DNA of 64,000 nucleotides from Microbacterium arborescens (GTDB lineage Bacteria > Actinomycetota > Actinomycetes > Actinomycetales > Microbacteriaceae): contig NZ_CP128474.1 of NCBI RefSeq assembly GCF_030369635.1, positions 248,001 to 312,000 of the forward strand. Direction: 5' to 3'. Made by a program: the position numbers and the translations under genes. The notes beneath the pieces were generated by a model. That model searched no databases and was not told the DNA's origin. It was given only the letters and a program-made list of their open reading frames with translations. Below are positions 28,012-35,789 of this stretch, piece by piece (the first letter of the stretch is position 1; each line of letters starts with the position of its first letter).

Positions 28012-29094
28012 ATGATCCGCACCCGCACCAGCCGCGTCCTCGCGGCATCCGCCGCCGTCGCCGCCACGGCTCTCGTCGTCACCGGCTGCTCCGGCGGTTC
28101 GGCAGAGTCCGGCGACGGGGGATCGAGCGACTCGATCGTCGTCAGCGCCTTCCCGTTCGGCGTCGAGCAGTTCCAGGAGGCGATCGTCGACCCCTTCACC
28201 GAGAAGACCGGCATCACGGTCGAGATCGAGACCGGGTCGAACGCCGACCGGCTCTCGCAGCTCCAGCTCGCCGGTGGCGACGCCGGGATCGACGTGATGC
28301 TGATCTCCGACACCTTCGCGGCATCCGGCCAGGAGCAGGGGCTGTTCCAGGACTTCGACGAGTCCGACGTCCCGAACCTGGCGAAGATCGCCGACTTCGC
28401 GGTCGAGGACGGTTATGACGGACCCGCCTACAGCTACCAGCTCAACGGCACGCTCTACAACACCGACGAACTGGATGCCGCGCAGGCCGCCGACTGGTCG
28501 CTCTACGCCGACTCCGCCTACAGCGGACGCCTCGCCTTCCCCGACATCGCGGTGACGGCCGGGCAGCTCGCCGTCTCGGGGGTCGCGTCGACGTTCGGTG
28601 ACGGCCCCTACGACATCGACACCGCCTACATGACGATCGGCGGATGGGCCCCGAACATCCTGCAGTTCTACTCGTCGTCGACCGAGGTCACCAACCTGCT
28701 CACGCAGGGCGAGATCGTCGCCGCCGATGCGCTGAGCGGCTTCGCGACCACGCTCATCGCCTCCGGTGAGCCCGTCGCGTGGACCGCGCCCGCCGAGGGT
28801 CGCTACATGGCGACCAACCGTGCCATGATCCCCAGCGGAGCGAAGAACCTCGAGGGCGCGTACGCGTTCATCGACTACCTGCTCTCCGTCGAGGCGCAGA
28901 CGGCATCGGCCGAGATCGTCGGCGACCTCCCCGTCGCCCTCGACGCGACGATCCCCGCCGAGATCACCGCGGTGGTCGGTGACATCGCCGCCGACCCGAT
29001 CGCCGCGGGCTACGCGACGCTCGACCCCGCCGAGATCGTCCCGAACCGCGCGCAGTGGGTCGAGCGGTTCGCGCGCGAGGTCGCCTCGCGCTGA
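28012..29094 (+). CDS. ABC importer substrate-binding lipoprotein (PotD-like)
   Basis: A 360-residue lipoprotein: signal peptide with lipobox VVTGC (Cys26), Ser/Gly-rich tether, then a periplasmic-binding-protein fold of the PotD/iron/thiamine type 2 class (DSIVVSAFPFGVEQF, YSYQLNGTLYNTDELD, EGAYAFIDYLLS). It captures the ligand outside the membrane. GAGAGGAAC lies seven bases upstream of the ATG. Its own strong hairpin terminator follows. Residues such as Trp/Tyr/Asp in the cleft do not let me name the ligand. Confidence 0.92.
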   Translation: MIRTRTSRVLAASAAVAATALVVTGCSGGSAESGDGGSSDSIVVSAFPFGVEQFQEAIVDPFTEKTGITVEIETGSNADRLSQLQLAGGDAGIDVMLISDTFAASGQEQGLFQDFDESDVPNLAKIADFAVEDGYDGPAYSYQLNGTLYNTDELDAAQAADWSLYADSAYSGRLAFPDIAVTAGQLAVSGVASTFGDGPYDIDTAYMTIGGWAPNILQFYSSSTEVTNLLTQGEIVAADALSGFATTLIASGEPVAWTAPAEGRYMATNRAMIPSGAKNLEGAYAFIDYLLSVEAQTASAEIVGDLPVALDATIPAEITAVVGDIAADPIAAGYATLDPAEIVPNRAQWVERFAREVASR

Positions 29095-29102
29095 TCCAGA
29101 CC

Positions 29103-29142
29103 GCCCGGCCGCCGAGCATCCCCCCATCCTCGGCGGCCGGGC
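29103..29142 (+). terminator. Strong hairpin terminator after the ABC operon
   Basis: A 14-bp perfect stem (29103-29116 with 29129-29142, GCCCGGCCGCCGAG) closes a 12-base C-rich loop and is followed by CTCTTCTC. It separates the binding-protein gene from the deaminase-like gene. Confidence 0.75.
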
Positions 29143-29192
29143 CTCTTCTCGCGGTTTCACGACCGCACCGCTCCACGAGTACGAACGGCACC

Positions 29193-30314
29193 ATGACTTC
29201 CGCAGCATCCCTCCCCGTCGACTACCTGCAGCGTCTGCCGAAGGCCGACCTGCACTGCCACCTCATCGGCACGGTCCGCGCGTCGACGTTCGCCGAGCTG
29301 GCGCACCGCGAGTCGCTCGAACTGCCCGCCGACCCCGAGCGCATCTTCGCCGACATCAACTCGCTGCCGCCCGACCCGGCCCTCTACCGGAACACGCGCA
29401 TCCCCGTTCCGCAGCAGCGCGGTGCAGATGAGCCGGAGGTGTCGTACTCGCTCTTCCAGGTGTCGAACTGGGTGGTCGAGGTGCTCCGGGATGCCGACGA
29501 CCTCACCCGCATCGTCTACGAGGCCTTCGAGGACGCCCACCGCCGCAGCGGTACGCGCCACCTCGAGCTCTTCTTCGATGCGCTGCCGCCGCACCTCGAG
29601 TCGCTCGGGTATCTCGGCGCCGTCGAGGCGTACGCCGACGGCATCCGGATGGCTGAGAGGGATTTCGGCATGACGGGGCTGATGATCCAGGGGATCGATC
29701 GCAGCCGCAGTGGCGAGGAGGCCCTCGCGGTCGTCCGCCGGGTCGTCGACAACCCGCACCCGTACGTCGCGGGCATCGGCCTCGACAACCTCGAGACCGC
29801 CGGTCCGCCCGAGCGCTTCGTCGACGCGTACCGCCTGGCCGGTGAGGCGGGTCTCGGACGCACCGCGCATTCGTCGGAGCACGCCCCGACCGCCGTCAAC
29901 ACGATCACCTGCCTCGATCTGCTCGGCTGCGACCGCATCGACCACGGGTACTACGTGCTCGAGGACGACGCGGTCGTCGAGCGGATGCGCGAGGAGCAGG
30001 TCGCGTTCACCGTCGCCTCGACCACGTCACGCCGCTCGTGGCGGCCCTGGCGTCGCGCATCGATCGGCGCGATGCTCGAGGCCGGGCTCAACGTCATCCC
30101 GTGCTCCGACGACCCCGGGATGTTCCCCACGACCCTCGCCGCCGAGTACGGCATCGTCACGGAGCAGATCGGTGCGTCGCGCGAGCAGGTCCGCCGGATG
30201 GCGATCTCATCGTTCGAGGCGTCGTGGCTGCCCGCCGAGGATCGGGCCCGTCGCGTCGCCGAGGTCACCCGCGAGATCGACGCTCTCGACGCCGAGTTCG
30301 CGCTCTCGGTCTGA
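29193..30314 (+). CDS. Adenosine deaminase-like metal-dependent deaminase
   Basis: A 373-residue TIM-barrel deaminase. Metal ligands DLHCH (19-23) and the late SDDPG pair are present, as are IDHGYYVLED and TTLAAEYG. Two usual motifs differ: the HAGE segment reads TAHSSEHA, keeping His and Glu, and the C-P-T-S-N segment reads VASTTSRRSW. The substrate could be adenosine or another 6-aminopurine; the related aminodeoxyfutalosine deaminases are also possible. It lies downstream of the importer but behind a terminator, and I see no strong ribosome site. Its last about 45 bases are duplicated at 30464-30507. Confidence 0.82.
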   Translation: MTSAASLPVDYLQRLPKADLHCHLIGTVRASTFAELAHRESLELPADPERIFADINSLPPDPALYRNTRIPVPQQRGADEPEVSYSLFQVSNWVVEVLRDADDLTRIVYEAFEDAHRRSGTRHLELFFDALPPHLESLGYLGAVEAYADGIRMAERDFGMTGLMIQGIDRSRSGEEALAVVRRVVDNPHPYVAGIGLDNLETAGPPERFVDAYRLAGEAGLGRTAHSSEHAPTAVNTITCLDLLGCDRIDHGYYVLEDDAVVERMREEQVAFTVASTTSRRSWRPWRRASIGAMLEAGLNVIPCSDDPGMFPTTLAAEYGIVTEQIGASREQVRRMAISSFEASWLPAEDRARRVAEVTREIDALDAEFALSV

Positions 30315-30355
30315 CGCCCGCTGGGGCGCCGCGCCCGCCGCGCCCGCCGCGCCCG

Positions 30356-30425
30356 CCGAGAACGCACCGTCGCCGCGAGAACGCACGTTTGAAGGTGCGT
30401 TCTCGCGGCGAGCGTGCGTTCTCGG
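30356..30425. repeat. Nested palindrome, family B copy 2
   Basis: The outer arms are CCGAGAACGCAC at 30356-30367 and its complement at 30414-30425. The inner 16-bp arms are 30371-30386 and 30395-30410 (CGCCGCGAGAACGCAC) around an 8-base loop. It is preceded by a run of CGCGCCCGC units. Confidence 0.9.
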
Positions 30426-30463
30426 TGGGATGGCCCGCGCCGGGCGGTGCGGCCTGTCGCCTT

Positions 30464-30507
30464 GCCGAGGTCACCGCGAGATTGACGCGCTCGACGCCGA
30501 GTTCGCA
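30464..30507 (+). repeat. Degenerate duplicate of the deaminase gene 3' end
   Basis: This stretch matches 30258-30302, the codons for AEVTREIDALDAEFA, with a one-base deletion and a few substitutions, about 206 bases further on. The deletion breaks the frame, so it is a non-coding relic of a tandem duplication. Confidence 0.85.
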
Positions 30508-30517
30508 CCCTGCGCGC

Positions 30518-30589
30518 GCCGAGCACGCGCCGTCGCCGCGAGAACGCACGGGTGAGGGTGCGTTTTCGCGGCGAGCGTGCGTTCTCGGC
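30518..30589. repeat. Nested palindrome, family B copy 3
   Basis: The outer arms are 30518-30530 and 30577-30589 with two mismatches. The inner 16-bp arms are 30534-30549 and 30558-30573 (CGCCGCGAGAACGCAC with one G-T). It follows the duplicated deaminase 3' end and precedes the helicase stop, so it may terminate both strands. Confidence 0.88.
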
Positions 30590-30656
30590 GGTGGGCCCCA
30601 GCGAGCAGCGGCGGCTCAGTCGTTCGCGGATGCCGGGGCGAGGCGGATGCTGCGGG

Positions 30657-32267
30657 TCAGCGACCGCTGCGGCGGCCGGCGCTGTTCTGGCGCACGACCG
30701 AGCCGACCATGAGCTTGCCGCCCGCGGCACCGCCGTTCGACGACGCGCGACGGCCGGTGCGGCGCGGGTTGCCCGCGGGGGCGGCGTCGCGCGTCTCGCG
30801 GGGTGCGCGGTCGGCGGTCTGACCGCCGCGCGCGGACTGCTGCCCGCCGCGGCTCTGCTGCGCGTCGCGCTGACCGCCCGAGCGTGCGCCCTGGCCGTCG
30901 CGGCCACCGGCAGCGCCCTGGCCCTGACCCTGGCCGCGCCCGCCGCGGCCACGGCCGTTGCCACCGCCGGAGCGACCGCCGCCGTTCGACGACCCGCCTT
31001 CGCGGGCATCGCGTGCAGCGCGCTTGCGCTGGGCGTTGGCGCCCTGGCTCGTGCCACGGGGCGCGACCTCGACCGGCGCGGGGGTCACGTAGGGCGCGAC
31101 CTTGCCGACGAGAGCGGTGACCTCGGGCGACTCTGCGGTGACCGAGGTCGGGGTGACGGCGATGGCGGCCTTGCGGAGCAGATCCTTGACGTCGCGCTCC
31201 TGGCCCGGCATCACGAGAGTGACGACGGCGCCCTCGGCGCCCGCGCGCGCGGTGCGGCCTGAGCGGTGCAGGTACGCCTTGTGCTCCATGGGCGGGTCGA
31301 CGTGCACGACGAGCTCGACGTCGTCGACGTGTACGCCGCGGGCGGCGACATCCGTCGCGACGAGAACCTTCGCGGTGCCCGACGAGAACGCGGCCAGGTT
31401 GCGGTCGCGCTGCGGCTGCGAGAGGTTGCCGTGCAGGTCCACCGAGGGGATGCCCTGCGAGGTCAGCTGCTTGGCGAGCTTCTTCGCCGCGTGCTTGGTG
31501 CGGGTGAAGAGGATGCGGCGGCCCATGCCCGAGGCGAGCGCCTTGACGACATCCTTCTTCTCCTCGGCGCCGGCGAGGTGGAACACGTGGTGCGTCATCG
31601 CCGCGACCGGGGAGTGCGCCTCGTCGACCGAGTGCAGCACCTCGTTCTGCAGGAAGCGCTTGACGAGCTTGTCCACGCCGTTGTCGAGGGTCGCGCTGAA
31701 CAGCATCCGCTGCCCGTCGCGCGGCGTCTTGTCGAGGATGCGCGTGACAGCGGGGAGGAAGCCGAGGTCGGCCATATGGTCGGCCTCGTCGATGACGGTG
31801 ATCTCGACGGAGTCGAGGGTCAGGTGGCGCTGCTGCAGCAGGTCTTCGAGGCGACCGGGGCAGGCGACGACGATGTCGACGCCAGCGTTGAGGGCCTGAA
31901 CCTGACGGTTCTGGTTGACGCCTCCGAAGATGGTGGTCGTCTTCATGCCGTAGGCAGCCGCGAGGGGCTCCAGGGTCGCGTTGATCTGCGTCGCCAGTTC
32001 CCGGGTCGGGGCGAGGACGAGGCCCAGGATGCGGGCGGCGCGGCGGCTGCCGCCGGCCAGCTCGCCGCCGAGGCGCGCGGCCATCGGGATCGAGAAGGCG
32101 AGGGTCTTGCCCGAGCCGGTCTTGCCGCGGCCGAGCACGTCGCGCCCGGCGAGGGTGTCGGGCAGGGTGTCGACCTGGATCGGGAAGGCGGTGGTCTTGC
32201 CGTCCTTCGCGAGGGCTTCGACGAGGGGAGCGGGCACGCCGAGCGTGCGGAAAGTGGTGTCAGTCAT
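30657..32267 (-). CDS. DEAD-box RNA helicase with Arg/Gly-rich tail
   Basis: A 536-residue ATP-dependent RNA helicase for RNA unwinding, ribosome assembly or RNA decay. Motifs: FPIQVDTLP (Q motif), GRGKTGSGKT (I), APTRELA (Ia), DEADHM (II), SATL (III), and HRSGRTARAG (VI). Residues beyond about 425 form a long low-complexity tail rich in Arg, Gly and Gln (RGGRGQGQGQG) that would bind RNA. The ATG at 32267 begins at MTDTTFRTLG; a longer form adds 21 non-conserved residues. A possible TAGACT -10 lies about 165 bases upstream, giving a long leader. Confidence 0.93.
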   Translation of the reverse strand: MTDTTFRTLGVPAPLVEALAKDGKTTAFPIQVDTLPDTLAGRDVLGRGKTGSGKTLAFSIPMAARLGGELAGGSRRAARILGLVLAPTRELATQINATLEPLAAAYGMKTTTIFGGVNQNRQVQALNAGVDIVVACPGRLEDLLQQRHLTLDSVEITVIDEADHMADLGFLPAVTRILDKTPRDGQRMLFSATLDNGVDKLVKRFLQNEVLHSVDEAHSPVAAMTHHVFHLAGAEEKKDVVKALASGMGRRILFTRTKHAAKKLAKQLTSQGIPSVDLHGNLSQPQRDRNLAAFSSGTAKVLVATDVAARGVHVDDVELVVHVDPPMEHKAYLHRSGRTARAGAEGAVVTLVMPGQERDVKDLLRKAAIAVTPTSVTAESPEVTALVGKVAPYVTPAPVEVAPRGTSQGANAQRKRAARDAREGGSSNGGGRSGGGNGRGRGGRGQGQGQGAAGGRDGQGARSGGQRDAQQSRGGQQSARGGQTADRAPRETRDAAPAGNPRRTGRRASSNGGAAGGKLMVGSVVRQNSAGRRSGR

Positions 32268-32432
32268 GAGGGAGTGTGTCTCCGGGCGCACGTCGGCGCC
32301 CTGATCGGTGGCCCGGATGCGGGTGCGCATGCGGGGTCGCCGTACGAAAGAGTCCGCGGGATGCCGGTCGTGACCCGGTGGGCGGAAGGCGTTCTACGAC
32401 GCGTGCGGCGCGAGCGCGCCACAAGTTCTACC

Positions 32433-32438
32433 AGTCTA
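32433..32438 (-). promoter_or_regulatory. Possible distal -10 box of the helicase gene
   Basis: TGGTAGACT on the minus strand forms an extended -10-like element, with a second CTGGTAGA right after it. If used, the 5' untranslated region is about 160 bases, as is common for cold-shock helicases. No clear -35. Confidence 0.35.
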
Positions 32439-32500
32439 CCAGTGCAGGCCCGGCGGTCGGTTCGGCCCCCTCGCGGCGACCGCGTGCCCGCTGGAGCCGC

Positions 32501-32574
32501 GATGCAAGGGTTCAGCCTCGACACCCCGCCGGTACGGCATCAGTGACGGGGTGTCGGCCCGGATCCCTTGCATC
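32501..32574 (+). repeat. 74-bp palindromic repeat, family A copy 2
   Basis: GATGCAAGGG to CCCTTGCATC, with inner GACACCCC and GGGGTGTC and a middle CGGCAT. It lies between the glutaredoxin gene end and the helicase promoter. Confidence 0.92.
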
Positions 32575-32662
32575 CGCGCACGGCCCCGAGGCTGCCCGGC
32601 GTCGGAGGCTCGGAACCTCCCCGACGTCTCCGAGCCCTCGGATGCCGTTGGCCCGGAGCCGC

Positions 32663-32736
32663 GATGCAAGGGTTCGGCTGCGACACCCCGCCGGTACGGC
32701 ATCAGTGACGGGGTGTCGGCCCGGATCCCTTGCATC
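32663..32736 (+). repeat. 74-bp palindromic repeat, family A copy 3
   Basis: Nearly identical to copy 2 (differences mainly around bases 14-18) and in the same orientation, 162 bases further on. The 88 bases between the copies hold another imperfect hairpin but no gene. Confidence 0.92.
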
Positions 32737-32850
32737 CGCGTACGTGGGTGCCCGCGGGGCGGGCGGGGTGGGGCGGATGTCTCGTGCCAGCAGAACCTCA
32801 CCAAACAGGTTCCCGTTCCGCAGGGGTCAGTGCCCGGTCGTTCGCACGGC

Positions 32851-32924
32851 GATGCAAGGGGTCGGCTGCGACACGCCGCCGGTGCGGCATCCGTCACGGG
32901 GTGTCGGCCCGGATCCCTTGCATC
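32851..32924 (+). repeat. 74-bp palindromic repeat, family A copy 4
   Basis: The same 74-bp plan, with one arm base changed (GACACGCC). It ends 34 bases from the glutaredoxin stop codon. Its middle (GCGGCATCCGTCACGGGG) matches copy 1 better than copies 2 and 3 do. Confidence 0.92.
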
Positions 32925-32958
32925 CGCCCACGCAGCACGCGCGCGGCACGCGCCCAGG

Positions 32959-33219
32959 TCAGATGAGCGAGAGCTCGCGCAGCTTCGTTGCCACGTCGTC
33001 GTTGCTCGGCTCGACGTGGTGTGTCGCGTCGGGGTAGACCACGACGGGGATCTGGGTGCGACCCGAGATCTCGCGCGCGACGTCGGCTGCAGCCGGCTCC
33101 GCCTCGAGGTCGATGTAGGTGTAGTCGACGCCGAGCTCGTCGAGCTGCGCCTTCGTGCGGCGGCAGTCGCGGCACCAGTCGGCGCCGAACATCGTGATCG
33201 TGTCGGTGGAAGCGGTCAT
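32959..33219 (-). CDS. Glutaredoxin/mycoredoxin-like thiol protein
   Basis: An 86-residue thioredoxin-fold protein. The active site is WCRDC at residues 15-19, the cis-Pro is in TQIPVVVY, and the C-terminus carries EPSNDDVATKL where glutaredoxins have the GGxxD/E helix. The CRDC site differs from the CPYC/CGYC of classical glutaredoxins and mycoredoxin-1, so the redox partner (mycothiol or another) is uncertain. A TACGCT box at 33226-33231 (minus strand) is six bases before the ATG, fitting a leaderless mRNA; GGAGGT in the gap would be too close to serve as ribosome site. Confidence 0.88.
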   Translation of the reverse strand: MTASTDTITMFGADWCRDCRRTKAQLDELGVDYTYIDLEAEPAAADVAREISGRTQIPVVVYPDATHHVEPSNDDVATKLRELSLI

Positions 33220-33225
33220 ACCTCC

Positions 33226-33231
33226 AGCGTA
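33226..33231 (-). promoter_or_regulatory. -10 box for leaderless glutaredoxin gene
   Basis: TACGCT on the minus strand, six bases from the ATG at 33219. Confidence 0.5.
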
Positions 33232-33289
33232 CGTCCGCGACGGAGGACCGGGCCCGACCCCGATCCCGCCCAGTGCGTACCGATCACGC

Positions 33290-33336
33290 GAAAACGCACC
33301 GCCTCCCGAGCACTCTCGACGAGGCGGTGCGCTCTC
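33290..33336. terminator. Family B-like hairpin after the glycosyltransferase gene
   Basis: The 16-base arms 33290-33305 and 33321-33336 (AACGCACCGCCTC with GAGGCGGTGCG, some G-T pairs) close a 15-base loop. It shares the AACGCACC core of family B but lacks the outer arms. It lies 18 bases beyond the glycosyltransferase stop and probably ends that transcript. Confidence 0.65.
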
Positions 33337-33354
33337 GGCGCGGAAGCCCGCGCC

Positions 33355-34482
33355 TCAGTACTCGGCGGCTCGGGCGCGCTCGGGAGCCGCGTCGAGCACC
33401 GCTGCGACGCGCTGCTTCTTGGGTGCGTAGACGACGAGCGCGTGGAAGACGAAGCGCACCACGAACGCCGCGATGAGCGTCAGGCCGGCAGCGATGACGC
33501 TCGGGATGTGTGCGTTCTCGACGAGCATCCAGAGCACCGGGATCCGGATGATGGCCTCGGCGTTGTTGAACGCGAACGATTTCACGAACCGTTGCGTCAT
33601 GCTTCCGGATTCCGACCGCATGTCGGAGAAGACGAGGTATTCGAGCAACAGGAAGTTGCCGATGATCGTGATCTCGCTCGCGATGATGGATGCCGGCAGG
33701 TAGTCCATTCCGAGCCGGATCAGACCCCACATGATCACCAGGTTCGCGATGGCGCCGACGCCGCCGACCAGGGCGAACGCCGACATCCGTCCGAAGCGGA
33801 GCATCAGCAGCTGGGTGAGGAACCGGATGCCCTGTGTGAAGGTCGCCTTCGACGAACCGGCGTAACGCGGTGCGAAGGCGAACGGCACCTCGGCGACCCG
33901 CATGTGACGGCGCGCCAGGATCTCGAGCAGGATCTTGAAACCGCGCGGCCGCAGAGCGTCGACGTCGATCGTGTCGCGGTTGACCAGGAAGAATCCGGTC
34001 ATCGGGTCGCTGCATTCGCCGAGCTTGCGGGGGAACATCGCCTTGGTGAGCAGCGTCGACGCGCGTGAGACGGTCGTGCGCGTCGCATCGGCCAGCCCCT
34101 TCGAGTCGCCGCCGGCGATGTAGCGCGAGGCGACGACGACATCCACGTCTCCGCGGTCGGCGCGTGCGAGCAGCCGGGGGATGTCCTCGGGTGGATGCTG
34201 CAGATCGCCGTCCATCACGAGACACCACGACGAGTTCGCGGCGCGTATGCCTTCGACCACGGCCCCGCCGAGTCCCGCGACCGGCTCGTCGCGGTGGATC
34301 AGTCGCACCGGGAAGTCGGCCGCTCTCGCCGCCCGCTCGATGATGGCGGGGGTGTCGTCCGTGGAGTCGTCGACGAAGACGACCTCGATCATCCGGTCGT
34401 CGACCGCGTCACCGATCCGTCGGAGCAGCTCCACCACGTTCGGGCCTTCGTTGAAGGTCGGGACGACGATCGTCAGATCCAT
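33355..34482 (-). CDS. GT2 glycosyltransferase fused to GtrA-type membrane domain
   Basis: A 375-residue protein. Residues 1-225 are a dolichol-phosphate-mannose-synthase-like GT-A domain (VVPTFNEGPN, VFVDDSTDD, MDGDLQHPPED with the metal-binding Asp pair). Residues 235-355 carry four hydrophobic helices of the GtrA/DPMS membrane type. Such enzymes transfer a hexose from a nucleotide sugar to polyprenyl phosphate for use outside the membrane in envelope glycans or protein mannosylation. No classical ribosome site is seen; a promoter candidate lies at 34520-34547. Confidence 0.93.
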   Translation of the reverse strand: MDLTIVVPTFNEGPNVVELLRRIGDAVDDRMIEVVFVDDSTDDTPAIIERAARAADFPVRLIHRDEPVAGLGGAVVEGIRAANSSWCLVMDGDLQHPPEDIPRLLARADRGDVDVVVASRYIAGGDSKGLADATRTTVSRASTLLTKAMFPRKLGECSDPMTGFFLVNRDTIDVDALRPRGFKILLEILARRHMRVAEVPFAFAPRYAGSSKATFTQGIRFLTQLLMLRFGRMSAFALVGGVGAIANLVIMWGLIRLGMDYLPASIIASEITIIGNFLLLEYLVFSDMRSESGSMTQRFVKSFAFNNAEAIIRIPVLWMLVENAHIPSVIAAGLTLIAAFVVRFVFHALVVYAPKKQRVAAVLDAAPERARAAEY

Positions 34483-34519
34483 GGAACGCTCGCAAGTGAA
34501 AACGGACGGGGGAATTCAC

Positions 34520-34547
34520 ACAGTACTGAGGATTCATATGCGTACAA
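34520..34547 (-). promoter_or_regulatory. Candidate promoter of the glycosyltransferase gene
   Basis: On the minus strand TTGTAC (34542-34547) and TACTGT (34520-34525) are 16 bases apart, in an unusually AT-rich 95-base gap. The leader would be about 30 bases. Confidence 0.45.
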
Positions 34548-34577
34548 GTGGTTGACCCTTTGGATATCTCCTGAGAT

Positions 34578-35735
34578 TCACCCGATGGACTTCTTGATGT
34601 CACCCACGGTCATGCCGTAGTTGACGCGGACGACGGGCAGGGCCAGCTTGTCGCTTCCGATCGAGACGTAGCCGGGCTCGATCGTGCGTGCCATCTCGAA
34701 GCCCGCGTCGGCGACCGCCTGCTTCGCGGCGTCGTTGTAGTGGCCGAACGGGTACGCGATCACCTCTTTCGTGCCGCCGAGCACGCTCGCGGAGGTCTCC
34801 AGATCGGTGACGATCTCGTCGTGCGTCCAGTTCACGATGCGTCCGCGCCCGTCGGCTCCCGCGGAGTGCATGTCGTGCGTGTGCGAGCGCTTGAGCACGT
34901 ACGGCGGCAGGTCGGGTCCGGCGCCGTTGATCGTGATGACGAAGGATGTCGTCATCACGCGGTACTTCTCCACCAGTGGCACGGCGAGCTCGAGCCACGA
35001 CGGGTCGGCGTCGTCGTCGGTGATGATGACCGAGTGATCGGGGAGGAAGAGCTCGCCGTCGATGAACGCGCTCAGCTCCGGCCAGGTGGGCAGGTAGAAC
35101 TGCTGCTCGGAGATGTACTTCAGGTGTGATTCCCAGTCGCCGACATAGGCGTAGTTGCCGCGGAGCCAGCCCGACTCGCCCTCCGGCTTCGTCGTGAACT
35201 GGTGGTACATCAGGATCGGGATGCGCGTCTTCGCGGCGGCGTTGTCGGCCGCGCTCATCCACGCGGCGTGCACCGTGCGCTGCTGGCCGTCGCAGGTGAC
35301 GGCATCCGCGCCGTTGAGCCGACCCGGGATCGCCAGCGCCGCGGCATCCTCGGCTGTGTCGTACCAGCCGGCGAACACCATGCCCTCGCGCGCGGGGATC
35401 GGCAGCGAGGCGTAGGGCTTCCCCTGCGTCTCGAGCTCCGGGGCGATATCGATCGCGTCGCCGGTGAACGAGACGGCGCATGCGTTCGGGTCGTTCGCAT
35501 CGGCGATGAGCTGTTCCGCCGGCGTCAGCGGTTCGGGCGTCGGGGTGTCGGCTTCGGGGGTGGGGGTGCCCGCGGATACCGCCGGCTCGGGGAGCATGCT
35601 CGCGCGCTGCATCGCGTCGACCGCGAACCAGCCGCCGGCCGCGGCGACGAGCAGGACTCCGGTGAGAGCCGCGCTGATACCGATCACCCGGCGTTTGCGC
35701 TGTCGCCGCGCGTTCGAACGTCGCGTTGCGGCCAT
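34578..35735 (-). CDS. Polysaccharide deacetylase with InlB-type repeat
   Basis: A 385-residue membrane-anchored exoprotein: helix at about 17-40, Thr/Pro linker, then residues 88-160 resembling an InlB B-repeat (Listeria-Bacteroides repeat, with GMVFAGWYDT and TVHAAW). Residues 170-385 are a NodB-like carbohydrate esterase 4 domain (ILMYHQF, IITDDDADPSW, SHTHDMHS, VIAYPFGHYN). The first motif is TDDDAD rather than the usual TFDDG, but the Asp ligand is kept and both His are present. It probably deacetylates a surface glycan. GGGGAG lies five bases before the ATG. Confidence 0.9.
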   Translation of the reverse strand: MAATRRSNARRQRKRRVIGISAALTGVLLVAAAGGWFAVDAMQRASMLPEPAVSAGTPTPEADTPTPEPLTPAEQLIADANDPNACAVSFTGDAIDIAPELETQGKPYASLPIPAREGMVFAGWYDTAEDAAALAIPGRLNGADAVTCDGQQRTVHAAWMSAADNAAAKTRIPILMYHQFTTKPEGESGWLRGNYAYVGDWESHLKYISEQQFYLPTWPELSAFIDGELFLPDHSVIITDDDADPSWLELAVPLVEKYRVMTTSFVITINGAGPDLPPYVLKRSHTHDMHSAGADGRGRIVNWTHDEIVTDLETSASVLGGTKEVIAYPFGHYNDAAKQAVADAGFEMARTIEPGYVSIGSDKLALPVVRVNYGMTVGDIKKSIG

Positions 35736-35775
35736 CGTTACTCCCCCTGTGGTGCCCGGTGCGTCCGTCGAATCC

Positions 35776-35781
35776 TAGGGT
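35776..35781 (+). promoter_or_regulatory. -10-like box before the DUF72 gene
   Basis: TAGGGT, with eight bases to GTG 35790. It is weak support for that start. Confidence 0.3.
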
Positions 35782-35789
35782 GCGCGGCT

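Noticed and set aside
32501..32924. Possible CRISPR array from the three regularly placed repeats
   Set aside because: Units are 74 bp, palindromic along their full length, spaced unequally (88 and 114 bases) and no cas genes are present.
32551..34068. Long open frame on the plus strand through the repeats, glutaredoxin and glycosyltransferase
   Set aside because: It runs antisense to two clear genes and its first part encodes only palindromic repeat peptides; no family features.
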